Positions 7,722 through 15,571 of a DNA stretch of 36,948 bases are shown piece by piece (position 1 is the stretch's first letter; the number at the start of each line of letters is the position of its first letter). The notes under the pieces were generated by a model, which was not told the origin of the DNA, did not search any database, and saw nothing but the letters and a program-made list of their open reading frames with translations. Source of the stretch: Salinivenus sp. (GTDB lineage Bacteria > Bacteroidota > Rhodothermia > Rhodothermales > Salinibacteraceae); NCBI GenBank assembly GCA_018609755.1, contig JAHENZ010000144.1, positions 1-36,948 of the forward strand, in the 5' to 3' direction. The translations under genes were made by a program, and so were the position numbers.

Positions 7722-8120
7722 TTACCGAACGGCGATGCAAGAGATCTCCACCCGGGCGTTGCGGGGCAGGGCCTCAACCTGCACGGCCTGACGGGCCGGC
7801 GGCTGCTCGTTAAAGTAGCGCCCGTACACCTCATTGATCTGGGCGTAGTCGTTGACGTCGGTCATCACGACCTCGCAGCGCACCACATTTTCGAAGTTCA
7901 TGCTGGCGGCCTTCAGAATCGCGCCGATATTGTCGAGCACGCGCTCGGTTTCTTCCTCGATTGTCCCGTCGACCATGCTCCCTGTCTCGGGGTCAATTGC
8001 GATCTGGCCGGAGATGTAGAGTTGGTCGCCCACGAGGATGCCCTGGCTGTATGGGCCGATGGCGGCCGGGGCAAGGGGCGTCTTCACAGTGCTGCGGGAC
8101 GTAGAGGTCGAGGTAGACAT
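7722..8120 (-). CDS. ridA: RidA family 2-iminopropanoate/enamine deaminase
   Basis: YjgF/YER057c/UK114 family protein, 132 residues, which hydrolyses reactive enamine/imine intermediates released by PLP enzymes. Recognisable segments are APAAIGPYSQG near the start, GDQLYISGQIAIDP, the ETERVLDNIGAIL helix and the C-terminal signature PPARQAVQVEALPRNARVEISCIAV with the substrate-binding Arg. I chose the ATG at 8120, which places PYSQG about 23 residues in. A Ser/Thr-rich lead (MSTSTSTSRSTVK) is slightly longer than usual. The frame remains open up to 8255 but the extension looks non-coding. It is divergent from mnmA, with a phased direct repeat in the spacer. Confidence 0.95.
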   Translation of the reverse strand: MSTSTSTSRSTVKTPLAPAAIGPYSQGILVGDQLYISGQIAIDPETGSMVDGTIEEETERVLDNIGAILKAASMNFENVVRCEVVMTDVNDYAQINEVYGRYFNEQPPARQAVQVEALPRNARVEISCIAVR

Positions 8121-8512
8121 ATGCGAAGTCGAAGGCACGCGGGGGGACACGACACCCACTAAGATCCTCGTCCCTGGCCCGTGGTACAAGCAAATATTGT
8201 CTGAAGACACGCGAATATTGTCTGAAGGGAGGGCTCCCTTAACATCGGGGGGCACGGCGCTCCATCCGTCTCGGCGTTGCCCCTTTCGTTTTGTCGGAGC
8301 ACGTCCTCCGAACGCTCCGTCTCACGCTTGCATGGAAGAAGCGGCCCCTGCTTGGAACAGCCCTCCGCCTGAGCGGAGGCTCTATGGATCGCCGCCGAAT
8401 TTTTGTGCTGGTCGGGCAGACGGGTTCAGAGGGCGGAACGCCCCGCTGCGAGAGTGTGTTTTTCTCTATCTGTATTCCCAATACCCATTCCGGAAGCGGA
8501 CCTGTATCCACT
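8121..8512. other. Divergent ridA/mnmA intergenic region
   Basis: 392 bases that must hold both promoters. It contains the phased direct repeat at 8193-8227, annotated separately. A hairpin in front of mnmA pairs CCTCCGC (8362-8368) with GCGGAGG (8373-8379) around a CTGA loop and has no T-tract. The mnmA frame is open back to 8291, but that stretch lacks family similarity. Confidence 0.5.
8193..8227. repeat. Two 14-bp direct repeats spaced by two helical turns
   Basis: AATATTGTCTGAAG occurs exactly at 8193-8206 and again at 8214-8227, a 21-bp period. Each copy contains the AATATT palindrome in otherwise GC-rich DNA. Two identical sites on the same helix face, between divergent promoters (73 bp from the ridA ATG), suggest a binding site for a dimer of dimers or tandem activator. 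No regulator is identified. Confidence 0.6.
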
Positions 8513-9664
8513 ATGAGTACGAAGGGACGTGTTCTCGTTGCGATGAGCGGGGGGGTCGACTCCTCTGTTACTGCCGTCTTACTGAAAGAGCAGGGCTACG
8601 ACGTGGTCGGTCTCACCATGAAGACGTGGGATTACTCCACCAGTGGCGGCCGCAGCGACAAAGAGGTGGGCTGCTGCTCGATTGAGTCGATGAACGACGC
8701 CCGGGTGGTTGCCACCAAGCACGGGTTTCCGCACTTCGTGGTCGACCTTCGGGAGGAATTTGGCGACTGGGTGATCGAGCGCTTTACGAACGAGTACCTC
8801 TCGGGCCGCACGCCCAACCCCTGCGTTCTCTGCAACACCCACATCAAATGGGACGCCTTGTTACAGCGGGCCGACGACCTGGACTGTGAGCACATTGCCA
8901 CGGGGCACTACGCCAACGTGCGCTACGACGAGGAACTGGAGCGTTACGTGCTAAGCCGGGGCAAGGACCCCAACAAGGACCAGAGCTATGCCCTCTGGGG
9001 ATTGCCGCAGGAGCATCTGGCCCGGTCCATTTTCCCGCTCGGCGCCTACGAGAAGTCCGAAATCCGCGAGATGGCTGCCGACTTTGGCCTTGACAACGTG
9101 GCCGACAAGCCCGACTCCTACGAAATCTGCTTCATTCCGGACAACGACTACCCGCGCTTTTTGAAGGACCGCGTCGACGGGCTGGAGGAAGAGGTGAGTG
9201 GGGGCAAGTTTGTTACGAGCGACGGCACCGTGGTGGGAGAGCACGACGGCTATCCCTTCTACACGATCGGCCAGCGGCGCGGGCTGGACCTGGCACTCGG
9301 CGAGCGGGTCTACGTGACGGACATCGATCCGGAGACGAATACGATCACGGTAGGGCCGAAGGAAGAACTCATGGAGCAGACCCTCACGGCCCACGAGATC
9401 AACCTCGTGAAGTACCCCGAGATTGAGGAGGAGCGCCCGGCGTGGGGGACCATTCGCTACAACGATGACGGCGCGGGGTGTCTGGCGTGGCAGCCGGACG
9501 AGGATACGCTGAAGGTGGCCTTCGCCGAGCCGAAGCGGGCCATTACGCCGGGGCAGAGCCTCGTGCTCTACGAGGACGACGACGTGCTCGGCGGGGGCTG
9601 GATCCACGAGGTGGGCACAGCCGAGTCGGAGGCCACGGACGAGACGACTGAGGTTCCTGCGTAG
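8513..9664 (+). CDS. mnmA: tRNA-specific 2-thiouridylase
   Basis: MnmA, 383 residues, makes the 2-thio group of s2U34 in tRNA-Lys, -Glu and -Gln. The PP-loop SGGVDSS is at residues 12-18. The catalytic cysteine pair is Cys104 (in NPCVLCN) and Cys206 (in SYEICFIPD). The tRNA-binding and beta-barrel regions follow: TGHYANV, KDQSYALWGL, GQRRGLDLALGERVYV. Length matches the family, with a short acidic C-terminal tail. The ATG at 8513 gives the standard start (MSTKGRVLVAMSGG); upstream in-frame codons are ignored. A CC dipeptide (residues 54-55) in the loop after the PP-motif is also present in other MnmA proteins. The gene is monocistronic. Confidence 0.97.
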   Translation: MSTKGRVLVAMSGGVDSSVTAVLLKEQGYDVVGLTMKTWDYSTSGGRSDKEVGCCSIESMNDARVVATKHGFPHFVVDLREEFGDWVIERFTNEYLSGRTPNPCVLCNTHIKWDALLQRADDLDCEHIATGHYANVRYDEELERYVLSRGKDPNKDQSYALWGLPQEHLARSIFPLGAYEKSEIREMAADFGLDNVADKPDSYEICFIPDNDYPRFLKDRVDGLEEEVSGGKFVTSDGTVVGEHDGYPFYTIGQRRGLDLALGERVYVTDIDPETNTITVGPKEELMEQTLTAHEINLVKYPEIEEERPAWGTIRYNDDGAGCLAWQPDEDTLKVAFAEPKRAITPGQSLVLYEDDDVLGGGWIHEVGTAESEATDETTEVPA

Positions 9665-9740
9665 GGACGTTTCCGGCGGGGCTGGACGGCGGGGCGTTTG
9701 AAAGAGCTACTTGTTCTCTCCGCTTGGTCGATTCGAACTG

Positions 9741-9826
9741 TGGTTCAGGGTACTCTCACGAGCGTGGGGGGAACACTGAAATTCCCCACTCGGTTCAAAT
9801 CCACTAGAGTGCTGCTCCCTGAACTA
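9741..9826 (+). ncRNA. Candidate structured RNA or rtcB leader
   Basis: 86 bases that can close on themselves. The outer stem is TGGTTCAGGG (9741-9750) against CCCTGAACTA (9817-9826), with one G-U pair. An inner stem pairs ACTCT (9752-9756) with AGAGT (9806-9810). A third hairpin pairs GTGGGG (9764-9769) with CCCCAC (9784-9789). A tRNA T-loop-like string, GGTTCAAATCC (9792-9802), sits in the 3' part but lacks a T-stem, so this is not a tRNA. It ends 60 nt before the rtcB ATG. It could be a free small RNA, an mRNA leader element or a fortuitous fold; orientation is assumed from the gene. Confidence 0.35.
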
Positions 9827-9886
9827 ACAGAGACGTAGCGCCAAGGACTGTGCGAACGGTCCGCTTGCGCGCGTCGAGCCGAATAC

Positions 9887-11323
9887 ATGGAACGTACAGA
9901 CTTGACGCGGATCGACGACTTCACGTGGGAAATTCCGGGGTCGTTCCGAGAGGCGATGCGCGTTCCGGTGCGCATTATTGCAAACGAGGAATTGATAGGA
10001 GACATCATTCGGGGAGAGGCAATAGAGCAGGCCATCCAGACGGCGATGCTGCCCGGACTGGTTGGCCATCTCGTCGTAATGCCTGACGTGTACAGCGGGC
10101 AGGGAGCGCCGGTCGGCATTGTCGCAGTGTCGAAGTGGCCGGTGGGAACGATTGCGCCTGGGGCGATCGGGCACGACATCAATACCGGCGTGCGGCTTCT
10201 GGGGTCGGACATCGACCTTGAGGAGGCGAAAGGGAACTTCGACGCCCTGGCCGACGCGCTCAAGGCCCACATCCCGAGCGGCTCGGACGCGGAGGGGTCC
10301 ATCCAGATGAGCAAGAGCGAGGTCGACCACGTGGCGCAGTCGGGCGCGCAGTGGGCCCTGCGGAAAGACATGGCCCAGCAGGATGATCTGGTGCGAGCCG
10401 AAGAGGGCGGTCGCCTCAACGACGCCGATCCCGGCAAGGTGAGTGAGGCCGCGCGCTCGCTCGGATCTCAGCAACTCGGCACGCTCGGCGGAGGGGAGCA
10501 CTTCATTGAGATCCACAGCGTCGAGGAGGTCTTTGATCGCGCTGCCGCCGTTACGATGGGGCTCAAGGAGGACACCCTCGTGGCCCAGATTCACTGTGGT
10601 TCCCGCGGGTACGGGCGCCAGGTGTGTACCGACTACATCGAGAAGTTCCAAGAGGCCGCCTCCTCGTACGACATCACGCCCCCGAATCCGAATCTTGCCT
10701 GCGTGCCCCTCGACTCCCGGGAGTCGGAGGACTACATGGGGGCCATGAAGGCCGCGGCCAATTACGCCTATGCCAACCGACAGGTACTGGCCCATCGGGT
10801 CCGAGAGGTGTTCGACGACGTGCTGGACGGGGCCGGGCAGCGGTTGAAGACCGTGTACGACGTGGCTCACAACCTTGGGCAGGTCGAGATGCATCAGGTA
10901 GAGGGCAAGCACATGCGATGCTACGTGCACCGGAAGGGGGCGGCGCGTGCCTTCGGCCCGGGGACGCCCGGCATCTCACTTCCGTATCGTGCTCTGGGTC
11001 AGCCGGTACTCGTGCCCGGCAGTATGGGCGAGACCTCCTGGGTTATGCTCGCCACGCGCGAGAGCATGCAGAAGAGCTTCGGCTCCGCGTGCCACGGCGC
11101 GGGGCGAACCATGAGCCGCCACGAGGCCAATCACCATGCCGAGCCGGTGCCGCTCGACGAAGAGCTTGAAGGAAAAGGCGTGCCTGTGCGGGGCGAAAGC
11201 TCGCCGTCCGCGGGCGGCGTAAAAATCAAGGAGAACATCGATGCCGTCGTGGAAACCGTTGCGGGCGCTCGACTTGCCAGCAAGGTGGCGCGGCTCAAGC
11301 CCGTTGCTGTGGTGCATGGGTAG
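9887..11323 (+). CDS. rtcB: RtcB-type RNA-splicing ligase, active-site variant
   Basis: RtcB-family protein of 478 residues, aligning end to end with the archaeal/bacterial 3'-phosphate/5'-OH RNA ligase. Conserved features: Asp97 in GHDIN, His205 in GEHFIEI, His236 in IHCGSRGYG, His328 in DVAHNLG, the HRKGAARAF segment and the guanylated histidine His403 in ACHGAGRTMSR. Deviations: the usual DINCGVR reads DINTGVR, so the Mn-binding Cys becomes Thr100; MPDxHxG reads MPDVYSG (Tyr69); GNHF reads GEHF (Glu204); GSMGTASY reads GSMGETSW; and the C-terminal guanine-contacting Lys in ..AKG is His477. The protein is intact, so this is a diverged paralogue rather than a decaying one. No rtcA, archease or RtcR is adjacent. 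Whether it still ligates is unknown. Confidence 0.9.
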   Translation: MERTDLTRIDDFTWEIPGSFREAMRVPVRIIANEELIGDIIRGEAIEQAIQTAMLPGLVGHLVVMPDVYSGQGAPVGIVAVSKWPVGTIAPGAIGHDINTGVRLLGSDIDLEEAKGNFDALADALKAHIPSGSDAEGSIQMSKSEVDHVAQSGAQWALRKDMAQQDDLVRAEEGGRLNDADPGKVSEAARSLGSQQLGTLGGGEHFIEIHSVEEVFDRAAAVTMGLKEDTLVAQIHCGSRGYGRQVCTDYIEKFQEAASSYDITPPNPNLACVPLDSRESEDYMGAMKAAANYAYANRQVLAHRVREVFDDVLDGAGQRLKTVYDVAHNLGQVEMHQVEGKHMRCYVHRKGAARAFGPGTPGISLPYRALGQPVLVPGSMGETSWVMLATRESMQKSFGSACHGAGRTMSRHEANHHAEPVPLDEELEGKGVPVRGESSPSAGGVKIKENIDAVVETVAGARLASKVARLKPVAVVHG

Positions 11324-11566
11324 TGGAGGTGGGCCGCGGGTTCACCGATGGAGGAGGGGAGTTTCCACCATTTCTCCCCAGCTCCACTCGATGGGGGTCC
11401 TGACTTTGAGGTGAAGTCTCGTTCCGGGTGAGGATGTTTCAGGACCGTCACAGCGCTCATGCGGCGGAGAAGGCACTTTTCTCCACATCCTCCGTTCGAG
11501 CAGACTCCGGTTCTCGCTTGTTAGGACCGGTCTCGTCATTTCACCTCTAATCTTGGCGCCGAACCT

Positions 11567-12304
11567 ATGCCCGACACCGAACAGGGTCCCCATCTCCTCC
11601 TCGTCGAGGACGACAGTGAACTCAGCACGAGCCTCGTCCTTTATCTCGAATCGGAAGGATACGAGGTTACGCTGGCCGAAAACGGCACGGACGCGGAAGA
11701 GGAAGCCACCCGCCTGCCCGGGTATGATCTCATCGTCCTCGACGCCAAGCTTCCGGATCAGAACGGCTTTGAAGTGCTGCGACAGGCGCGGGAGGAAGGC
11801 GTCCGAACCCCCGTCCTCATGCTGACGGGCCTCGGGGACCACGAGCACAAGATGCGCGGCTTTCAGGTGGGCACGGACGACTATCTGACCAAGCCCTTCG
11901 AAACAGAAGAGCTCCTGGCTCGCATCGACGCTCTGCTCCGCCGCGAAGCACAGGTGGAGGAGGAAGGAGGCGTATTTGACGTCGGCGGTCTTCGGGTGGA
12001 TCTCGACAATGACGAGGTGACGCGGGAGGGCGAGCCGGTCAAGCTCACGGACCTTGAGTACAAACTGCTGGCCTACCTCCTCCGGCGCCGCGGCCGCACG
12101 GCGACCCGCGAGCAAATCCTCCGCGACGTGTGGGACTTGCCCTCCGCGGTGGAGACGCGCACGATTGATCGCCACGTAAACGCTCTCCGCGACGTGATGG
12201 ACGGGGAGGGAGAAGACGAGTGGGCCATCCAGAGCGTGTACGGCATCGGGTACAAGCTGGAAGGGGCCGACCGGATCGAGGAGGCCGCGACGAGTACCGT
12301 GTGA
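11567..12304 (+). CDS. OmpR/PhoB-family response regulator
   Basis: Two-component response regulator, 245 residues. The receiver domain (about 8-122) has the acidic pair Asp15/Asp16, phospho-acceptor Asp59 (in LIVLDAKLPDQNG), Thr87 (in LMLTGLG) and Lys109 (in YLTKPF). A winged-helix DNA-binding domain (about 130-235) shows LTDLEYKLLAYLLRRRGRTATREQIL, the recognition-helix region TRTIDRHVNALR, and the terminal hairpin IQSVYGIGYKL. A histidine kinase would be expected next door, but the following gene is convergent LOG and the preceding gene is rtcB 243 nt away. It is therefore an orphan regulator in this window. The target genes cannot be inferred. The short acidic C-terminal tail is typical of this genome. 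Confidence 0.95.
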   Translation: MPDTEQGPHLLLVEDDSELSTSLVLYLESEGYEVTLAENGTDAEEEATRLPGYDLIVLDAKLPDQNGFEVLRQAREEGVRTPVLMLTGLGDHEHKMRGFQVGTDDYLTKPFETEELLARIDALLRREAQVEEEGGVFDVGGLRVDLDNDEVTREGEPVKLTDLEYKLLAYLLRRRGRTATREQILRDVWDLPSAVETRTIDRHVNALRDVMDGEGEDEWAIQSVYGIGYKLEGADRIEEAATSTV

Positions 12305-12335
12305 CCTCCGATCTTGGGCGTTTCAGTGCGGCGTG

Positions 12336-12899
12336 TCAGGATGCGAAGCCGTCCTCAGAGGCGACCACCTCGATCCGGTCCAGCGCGGCTTCGGCGGTAG
12401 ACACTACGTGCACGAGGTCCGTAATGGCCTCTCGGGCAAACCGGCCGTCCCGAAGCTCCTCGAAGAAGTCCAGCAGCGTGTCGAAAAAGCCGTCGACGTT
12501 GAGGATGGCGAGGGGCCGGTCGTGATAGCCCAGCTGCTTCAGGGTGAGCACCTCCATAAATTCCTCCAGCGTCCCAAATCCGCCCGGCAGTACGACGAAC
12601 GCGTCGGCACGCTCGTACATCAGCTTTTTGCGTTCCCGCATCGTCTCGGTCACGAGGAGTTCGTCAGCCTCGTAGGCAATGCCTTCGCGATCCTGCAGCT
12701 TCGCAGGAATCACGCCGGTGACGGTGCCGCCTGCTTCGTGGGCCGCTTTGGCCATCACTCCCATGAGCCCTACTGCGCCGCCTCCGTAGACGAGCGTATG
12801 TCCGCGGCGGGCAATCTCTCGCCCGAGCGCCTCGGCTACGGGCGGGTAGGTATCGGCAATGGCGTTGCTGGAGGAGCAATAGACGCAGATGGACGGCAT
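12336..12899 (-). CDS. LOG-family nucleoside 5'-monophosphate phosphoribohydrolase
   Basis: Lysine-decarboxylase-like (LOG) protein, 187 residues. The family releases nucleobases from nucleoside 5'-monophosphates (cytokinin-activating in plants; in bacteria often AMP or related nucleotides). The Rossmann core opens with ICVYCSSSN; GGGAVGLMGVMA follows at about residues 39-50. The diagnostic MRERK (87-91) and PGGFGTLEEF (105-114) motifs carry the catalytic Arg and Glu. The ATG at 12899 puts the Rossmann strand at the very start as in homologues; the frame is open to 12995 but that is not needed. It is convergent with the response regulator (31 nt between stops) and about 110 nt downstream of the third DUF5687-like gene. 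Confidence 0.93.
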   Translation of the reverse strand: MPSICVYCSSSNAIADTYPPVAEALGREIARRGHTLVYGGGAVGLMGVMAKAAHEAGGTVTGVIPAKLQDREGIAYEADELLVTETMRERKKLMYERADAFVVLPGGFGTLEEFMEVLTLKQLGYHDRPLAILNVDGFFDTLLDFFEELRDGRFAREAITDLVHVVSTAEAALDRIEVVASEDGFAS

Positions 12900-13007
12900 A
12901 AAGGGGGGGCAGGTGAGACAAAAGCGTGTAGCGGTCGCCAAACCTAACCATCGGTTCGGAAAAATGCGACGGCGGGCCGACCGCATTTGCGTCAATTTTC
13001 GTGCCGT

Positions 13008-14504
13008 CTACCACGTCCACGTGTCGGGCGGGAGCCATGGCCCCCGAAAGCCTCGGAGCACCGCGTGACGCTGGCGCCGCAGCGACAGTTCCAGGCGCGG
13101 GAGCCAAAACGGAATTGTCCCGAGGCCGACGAGTCCAATCCCCGCTACGCTGCCCAGTACCGCCGGAAGGCTCCACCGGACGCTCATCCAAATCGGGGGT
13201 GCGCAGAGCAGGAAAAAGAACACGAGCCCCCGCACCGGTCCTCCCCCAAACCAGGAGAACCGGCTCTGCTCCGGATTCACCCACCGCCGATTCCATCGCA
13301 CGGCCGCCCACCCCACGAGGGGCACGGCAACCCCTGCGTTGTAGACGGCAAACGCCAGCATCGGAACCGCCAGAAACGGCTCCGCCCACAGCACCACCGG
13401 CAGCGCAGCCAGCGCCGGACCAACGGCGAAGATGAGCAGAACCACGAGAGCTGCCCGCACGAGCTGACGGGACGATCGGTGAAGCAGCAGCCCGTCGAAG
13501 TATGCGCCGTGCCACGCAAACAGAAACTGGCCGTATCCAACAGTCAGAAGCTGGCCGAAGAAGAGCGGGGCCATCACGTACTTGAATGCGGCCAGCCGTT
13601 CTCCTCCCGTCATCATCGCGGCGAAGGCTCCAATCGTGATAACGCCGGCAAAGACCTGCTCTCGGGGCCCTCGGTTTCGGAGAATGAGCTTCGCCTCCAG
13701 CAGCACGAGCGACGAGAGCGAATCCCATCCCCCGGCGCTGAGCATGGGTCCTGATCGTGTCCCCTGCTCCGCCCCGCCCTCAACCCAGTCGTACGTCCAG
13801 CGGCGCAAAGCGGCGGTGGACGCGAGGCCGAGACCGACGGTTGCCGCCGCAAGCACGACCATAGGGAGGACAGCCCCCGCCTGCAGTCCCCCGAAGAGCC
13901 ACGCCGATGCCGCTCGGACGCCTCCGATCCCGAGAATGTCCGCGCCAATCAGGCCGACGATTCCGACAGCCGCTCCGCCGATGACCGCCCACCGTTGTAA
14001 GCGCCACGCCGTGCGCAGTCCCACGTTCGCGACGTGCGTCGCGGCAATCATGAGCATAGCGCCGACGGTCCAGAGCGCCGTTCCCGCCGTCGTCGAGGTT
14101 GGGGCAATCGTGCTAGTGGCTAGGGCTCCCACCCCCACAAGCGGCAGTAGAGTGAGCAGGCTGAGGGCGGAGTGGAGTTGCAGGGCTCGCGCGAGCGGTT
14201 TCCGCCCCACCGGCAGCACGAGGGCCGGACGCCACGACTGCCCCACCGACCGCTGCAGCAGAAACCGGAGAACGACGAGGGCCGCAAAGACACTCAGCAG
14301 ATGCTCATTGAGCACCTCATGAGGCGCCTCCTGAACGCCGTTCTTGGCGAGGGTCTCCGGAAACACGAGGCCGATCCAGCCGACGTACAAGCCGGCGACG
14401 GCCGCGATCAGCGTGTACGCGACCCCTCGCTGGAGCAAGCGCGTCCGTTCGTGGCGCCACTGTTTCTGCCAGTGGAACTGAAGAAGCCTGAGAACCGTCG
14501 CCAT
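13008..14504 (-). CDS. DUF5687-like ABC permease, copy 3
   Basis: Polytopic membrane protein of 498 residues with about 12 hydrophobic segments. It is homologous to the two permeases at 15572-17056 and 17096-18592: same N-terminal plan (LLQFHWQKQWRHE, then a first TM), the same ..FLLQRSVG..W.P.L.LPV.R..LAR.LQ block near residues 80-115, and the mid-protein motif FAWHGAYFDGLL. Length and motifs match the Bacteroidota family I know as DUF5687, treated as ABC-2-type export permeases. Unlike copies 1 and 2 it is separated from the ATPase by two plus-strand genes, so it needs its own promoter or a distal read-through. Its ATPase is presumably the shared one at 18641. Substrate unknown. Confidence 0.8.
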   Translation of the reverse strand: MATVLRLLQFHWQKQWRHERTRLLQRGVAYTLIAAVAGLYVGWIGLVFPETLAKNGVQEAPHEVLNEHLLSVFAALVVLRFLLQRSVGQSWRPALVLPVGRKPLARALQLHSALSLLTLLPLVGVGALATSTIAPTSTTAGTALWTVGAMLMIAATHVANVGLRTAWRLQRWAVIGGAAVGIVGLIGADILGIGGVRAASAWLFGGLQAGAVLPMVVLAAATVGLGLASTAALRRWTYDWVEGGAEQGTRSGPMLSAGGWDSLSSLVLLEAKLILRNRGPREQVFAGVITIGAFAAMMTGGERLAAFKYVMAPLFFGQLLTVGYGQFLFAWHGAYFDGLLLHRSSRQLVRAALVVLLIFAVGPALAALPVVLWAEPFLAVPMLAFAVYNAGVAVPLVGWAAVRWNRRWVNPEQSRFSWFGGGPVRGLVFFFLLCAPPIWMSVRWSLPAVLGSVAGIGLVGLGTIPFWLPRLELSLRRQRHAVLRGFRGPWLPPDTWTW

Positions 14505-14619
14505 CCTTCTTCCTGGATGATCTCAGAGACCGACCGATTAGAAACCTGAATACGAGCGTATCGGTAGGTCGTTCTGCTACATCCATCTGACCGAATCCAG
14601 AAGTCTCATCTAAGCCCCA

Positions 14620-14988
14620 ATGTCTGCTGCCGACGCTGCCCGTACGCACCTCCTCGACAAGCTTCGACGCCACGACCCGGATGTTGCAAAGCAGCTCTCC
14701 GACAATTTGGACGCTTCCCTCCTCAAGCGCCGGCTTGGCGAGCTGCGACGCTGGGCGACCGGGTGGCGGAAGTGGATCTGGATTATCGCGATCGCCGTGG
14801 GGCTCGGGTTTCTGGCGGCCCCGGTTGCGACGGAGAGGATTGGAGAAGGGGGTGCTCTGGGCGGCATGGGGTGGTTGATGGGAATAACGGCCATGGGGAT
14901 TCAGTGGCGTCGGAAGTGTGAGATCTACGAACTGCTGACAATCCTGGCCGATCCGGAATTTGAAGCAGAGACGAACGAGGAGGAATGA
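14620..14988 (+). CDS. Small two-TM protein A
   Basis: Protein of 122 residues: a charged, helical N-terminal half (about 1-50, rich in Asp, Leu, Arg), TM1 about 52-70, a Gly-rich turn, TM2 about 77-94, then WRRKCEIYELLTILAD and an acidic tail. No named domain is recognised. It starts 115 nt from and divergent to copy 3 of the DUF5687-like permeases. It is followed in the same direction by another small two-TM protein with the same plan. ATG start, no SD. Protein-like hydrophobicity, codon use and the paralogous layout support it as a real gene; function is unknown. Confidence 0.65.
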   Translation: MSAADAARTHLLDKLRRHDPDVAKQLSDNLDASLLKRRLGELRRWATGWRKWIWIIAIAVGLGFLAAPVATERIGEGGALGGMGWLMGITAMGIQWRRKCEIYELLTILADPEFEAETNEEE

Positions 14989-15123
14989 GGATCCTGTCGG
15001 AGCTAAGCGAAAACACGCTCCATCAAATCGTTCATCTTGCAGAAAACAAGAATAGCCTGCCCAACTGGTCAGTCACGGAGATAGAGTCTCCCAACCGTTC
15101 TGGACACAAACCCGAAAAGTTCA

Positions 15124-15558
15124 ATGCTCGAACAGCTCTGGTCCCGGTTTGACGATGAGTCCGGGTCATGGGTCTATGATCCGGCCATGCATTTGAGCTA
15201 TCATGACCGGAAGCGAATCACGGATGGGCAGTCGGCCGAGGTAGCAGAGGAAAAGCTCACAACGATCGCCCGGAGCCTTCGAGGACTGAAAACGGCCGCC
15301 GCGGCGGGACTCGTGCTGCTGTTGGGCGGTGCCATTCTGATGGCCCTGTCTGTTCTCGACGTCGTGTCCATTTCGACGCTGGAGGAAATCGTTTCTCCCC
15401 TGTCGATCGCTTTTTCGATGGGAGCCGGGACACTGGCGGGGCTGTGGAGAGGGCTGAGGCTGGAGCGGCAGAAGCTGCTGTGCGAACTGGTGCTGGCGTA
15501 CTCCGAAGAGTCACCGGTCAGTGAGTCCCCGATCCCTGAGAGCGAGCCGGCCCCGTAG
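15124..15558 (+). CDS. Small two-TM protein B
   Basis: Protein of 144 residues with the same architecture as the preceding gene: a charged N-terminal helix (about 25-55), TM1 about 57-79, TM2 about 88-108, then LERQKLLCELVLAYS and an acidic, Pro/Ser-rich tail. The shared pattern of two TMs followed by a basic stretch and an ..ELL..LA.. helix suggests that A and B are distant paralogues. It ends 13 nt before the convergent stop of DUF5687-like copy 2. No named family is recognised. Location inside an ABC export locus suggests an accessory or unrelated insertion; neither can be decided from sequence. Confidence 0.65.
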   Translation: MLEQLWSRFDDESGSWVYDPAMHLSYHDRKRITDGQSAEVAEEKLTTIARSLRGLKTAAAAGLVLLLGGAILMALSVLDVVSISTLEEIVSPLSIAFSMGAGTLAGLWRGLRLERQKLLCELVLAYSEESPVSESPIPESEPAP

Positions 15559-15571
15559 CCCGAGACTGTGT

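Noticed and set aside
8291-8512. N-terminal extension of MnmA
   Set aside because: MnmA starts a few residues before the PP-loop; the added 74 residues are low-quality translation of the promoter region.
9720-9830. Possible tRNA (T-loop-like GGTTCAAATCC and, on the other strand, GTTCGAATC)
   Set aside because: Neither string is flanked by a 5-bp T-stem, and no D-arm plus anticodon arm can be placed on either strand; kept only as a candidate structured element.
11396-11483. Inverted repeats after the rtcB gene (GGTCCTGA/TCAGGACC and GGAGAA/TTCTCC)
   Set aside because: Neither has a T-tract, and the first has a 35-nt loop; too weak to call a terminator or operator.
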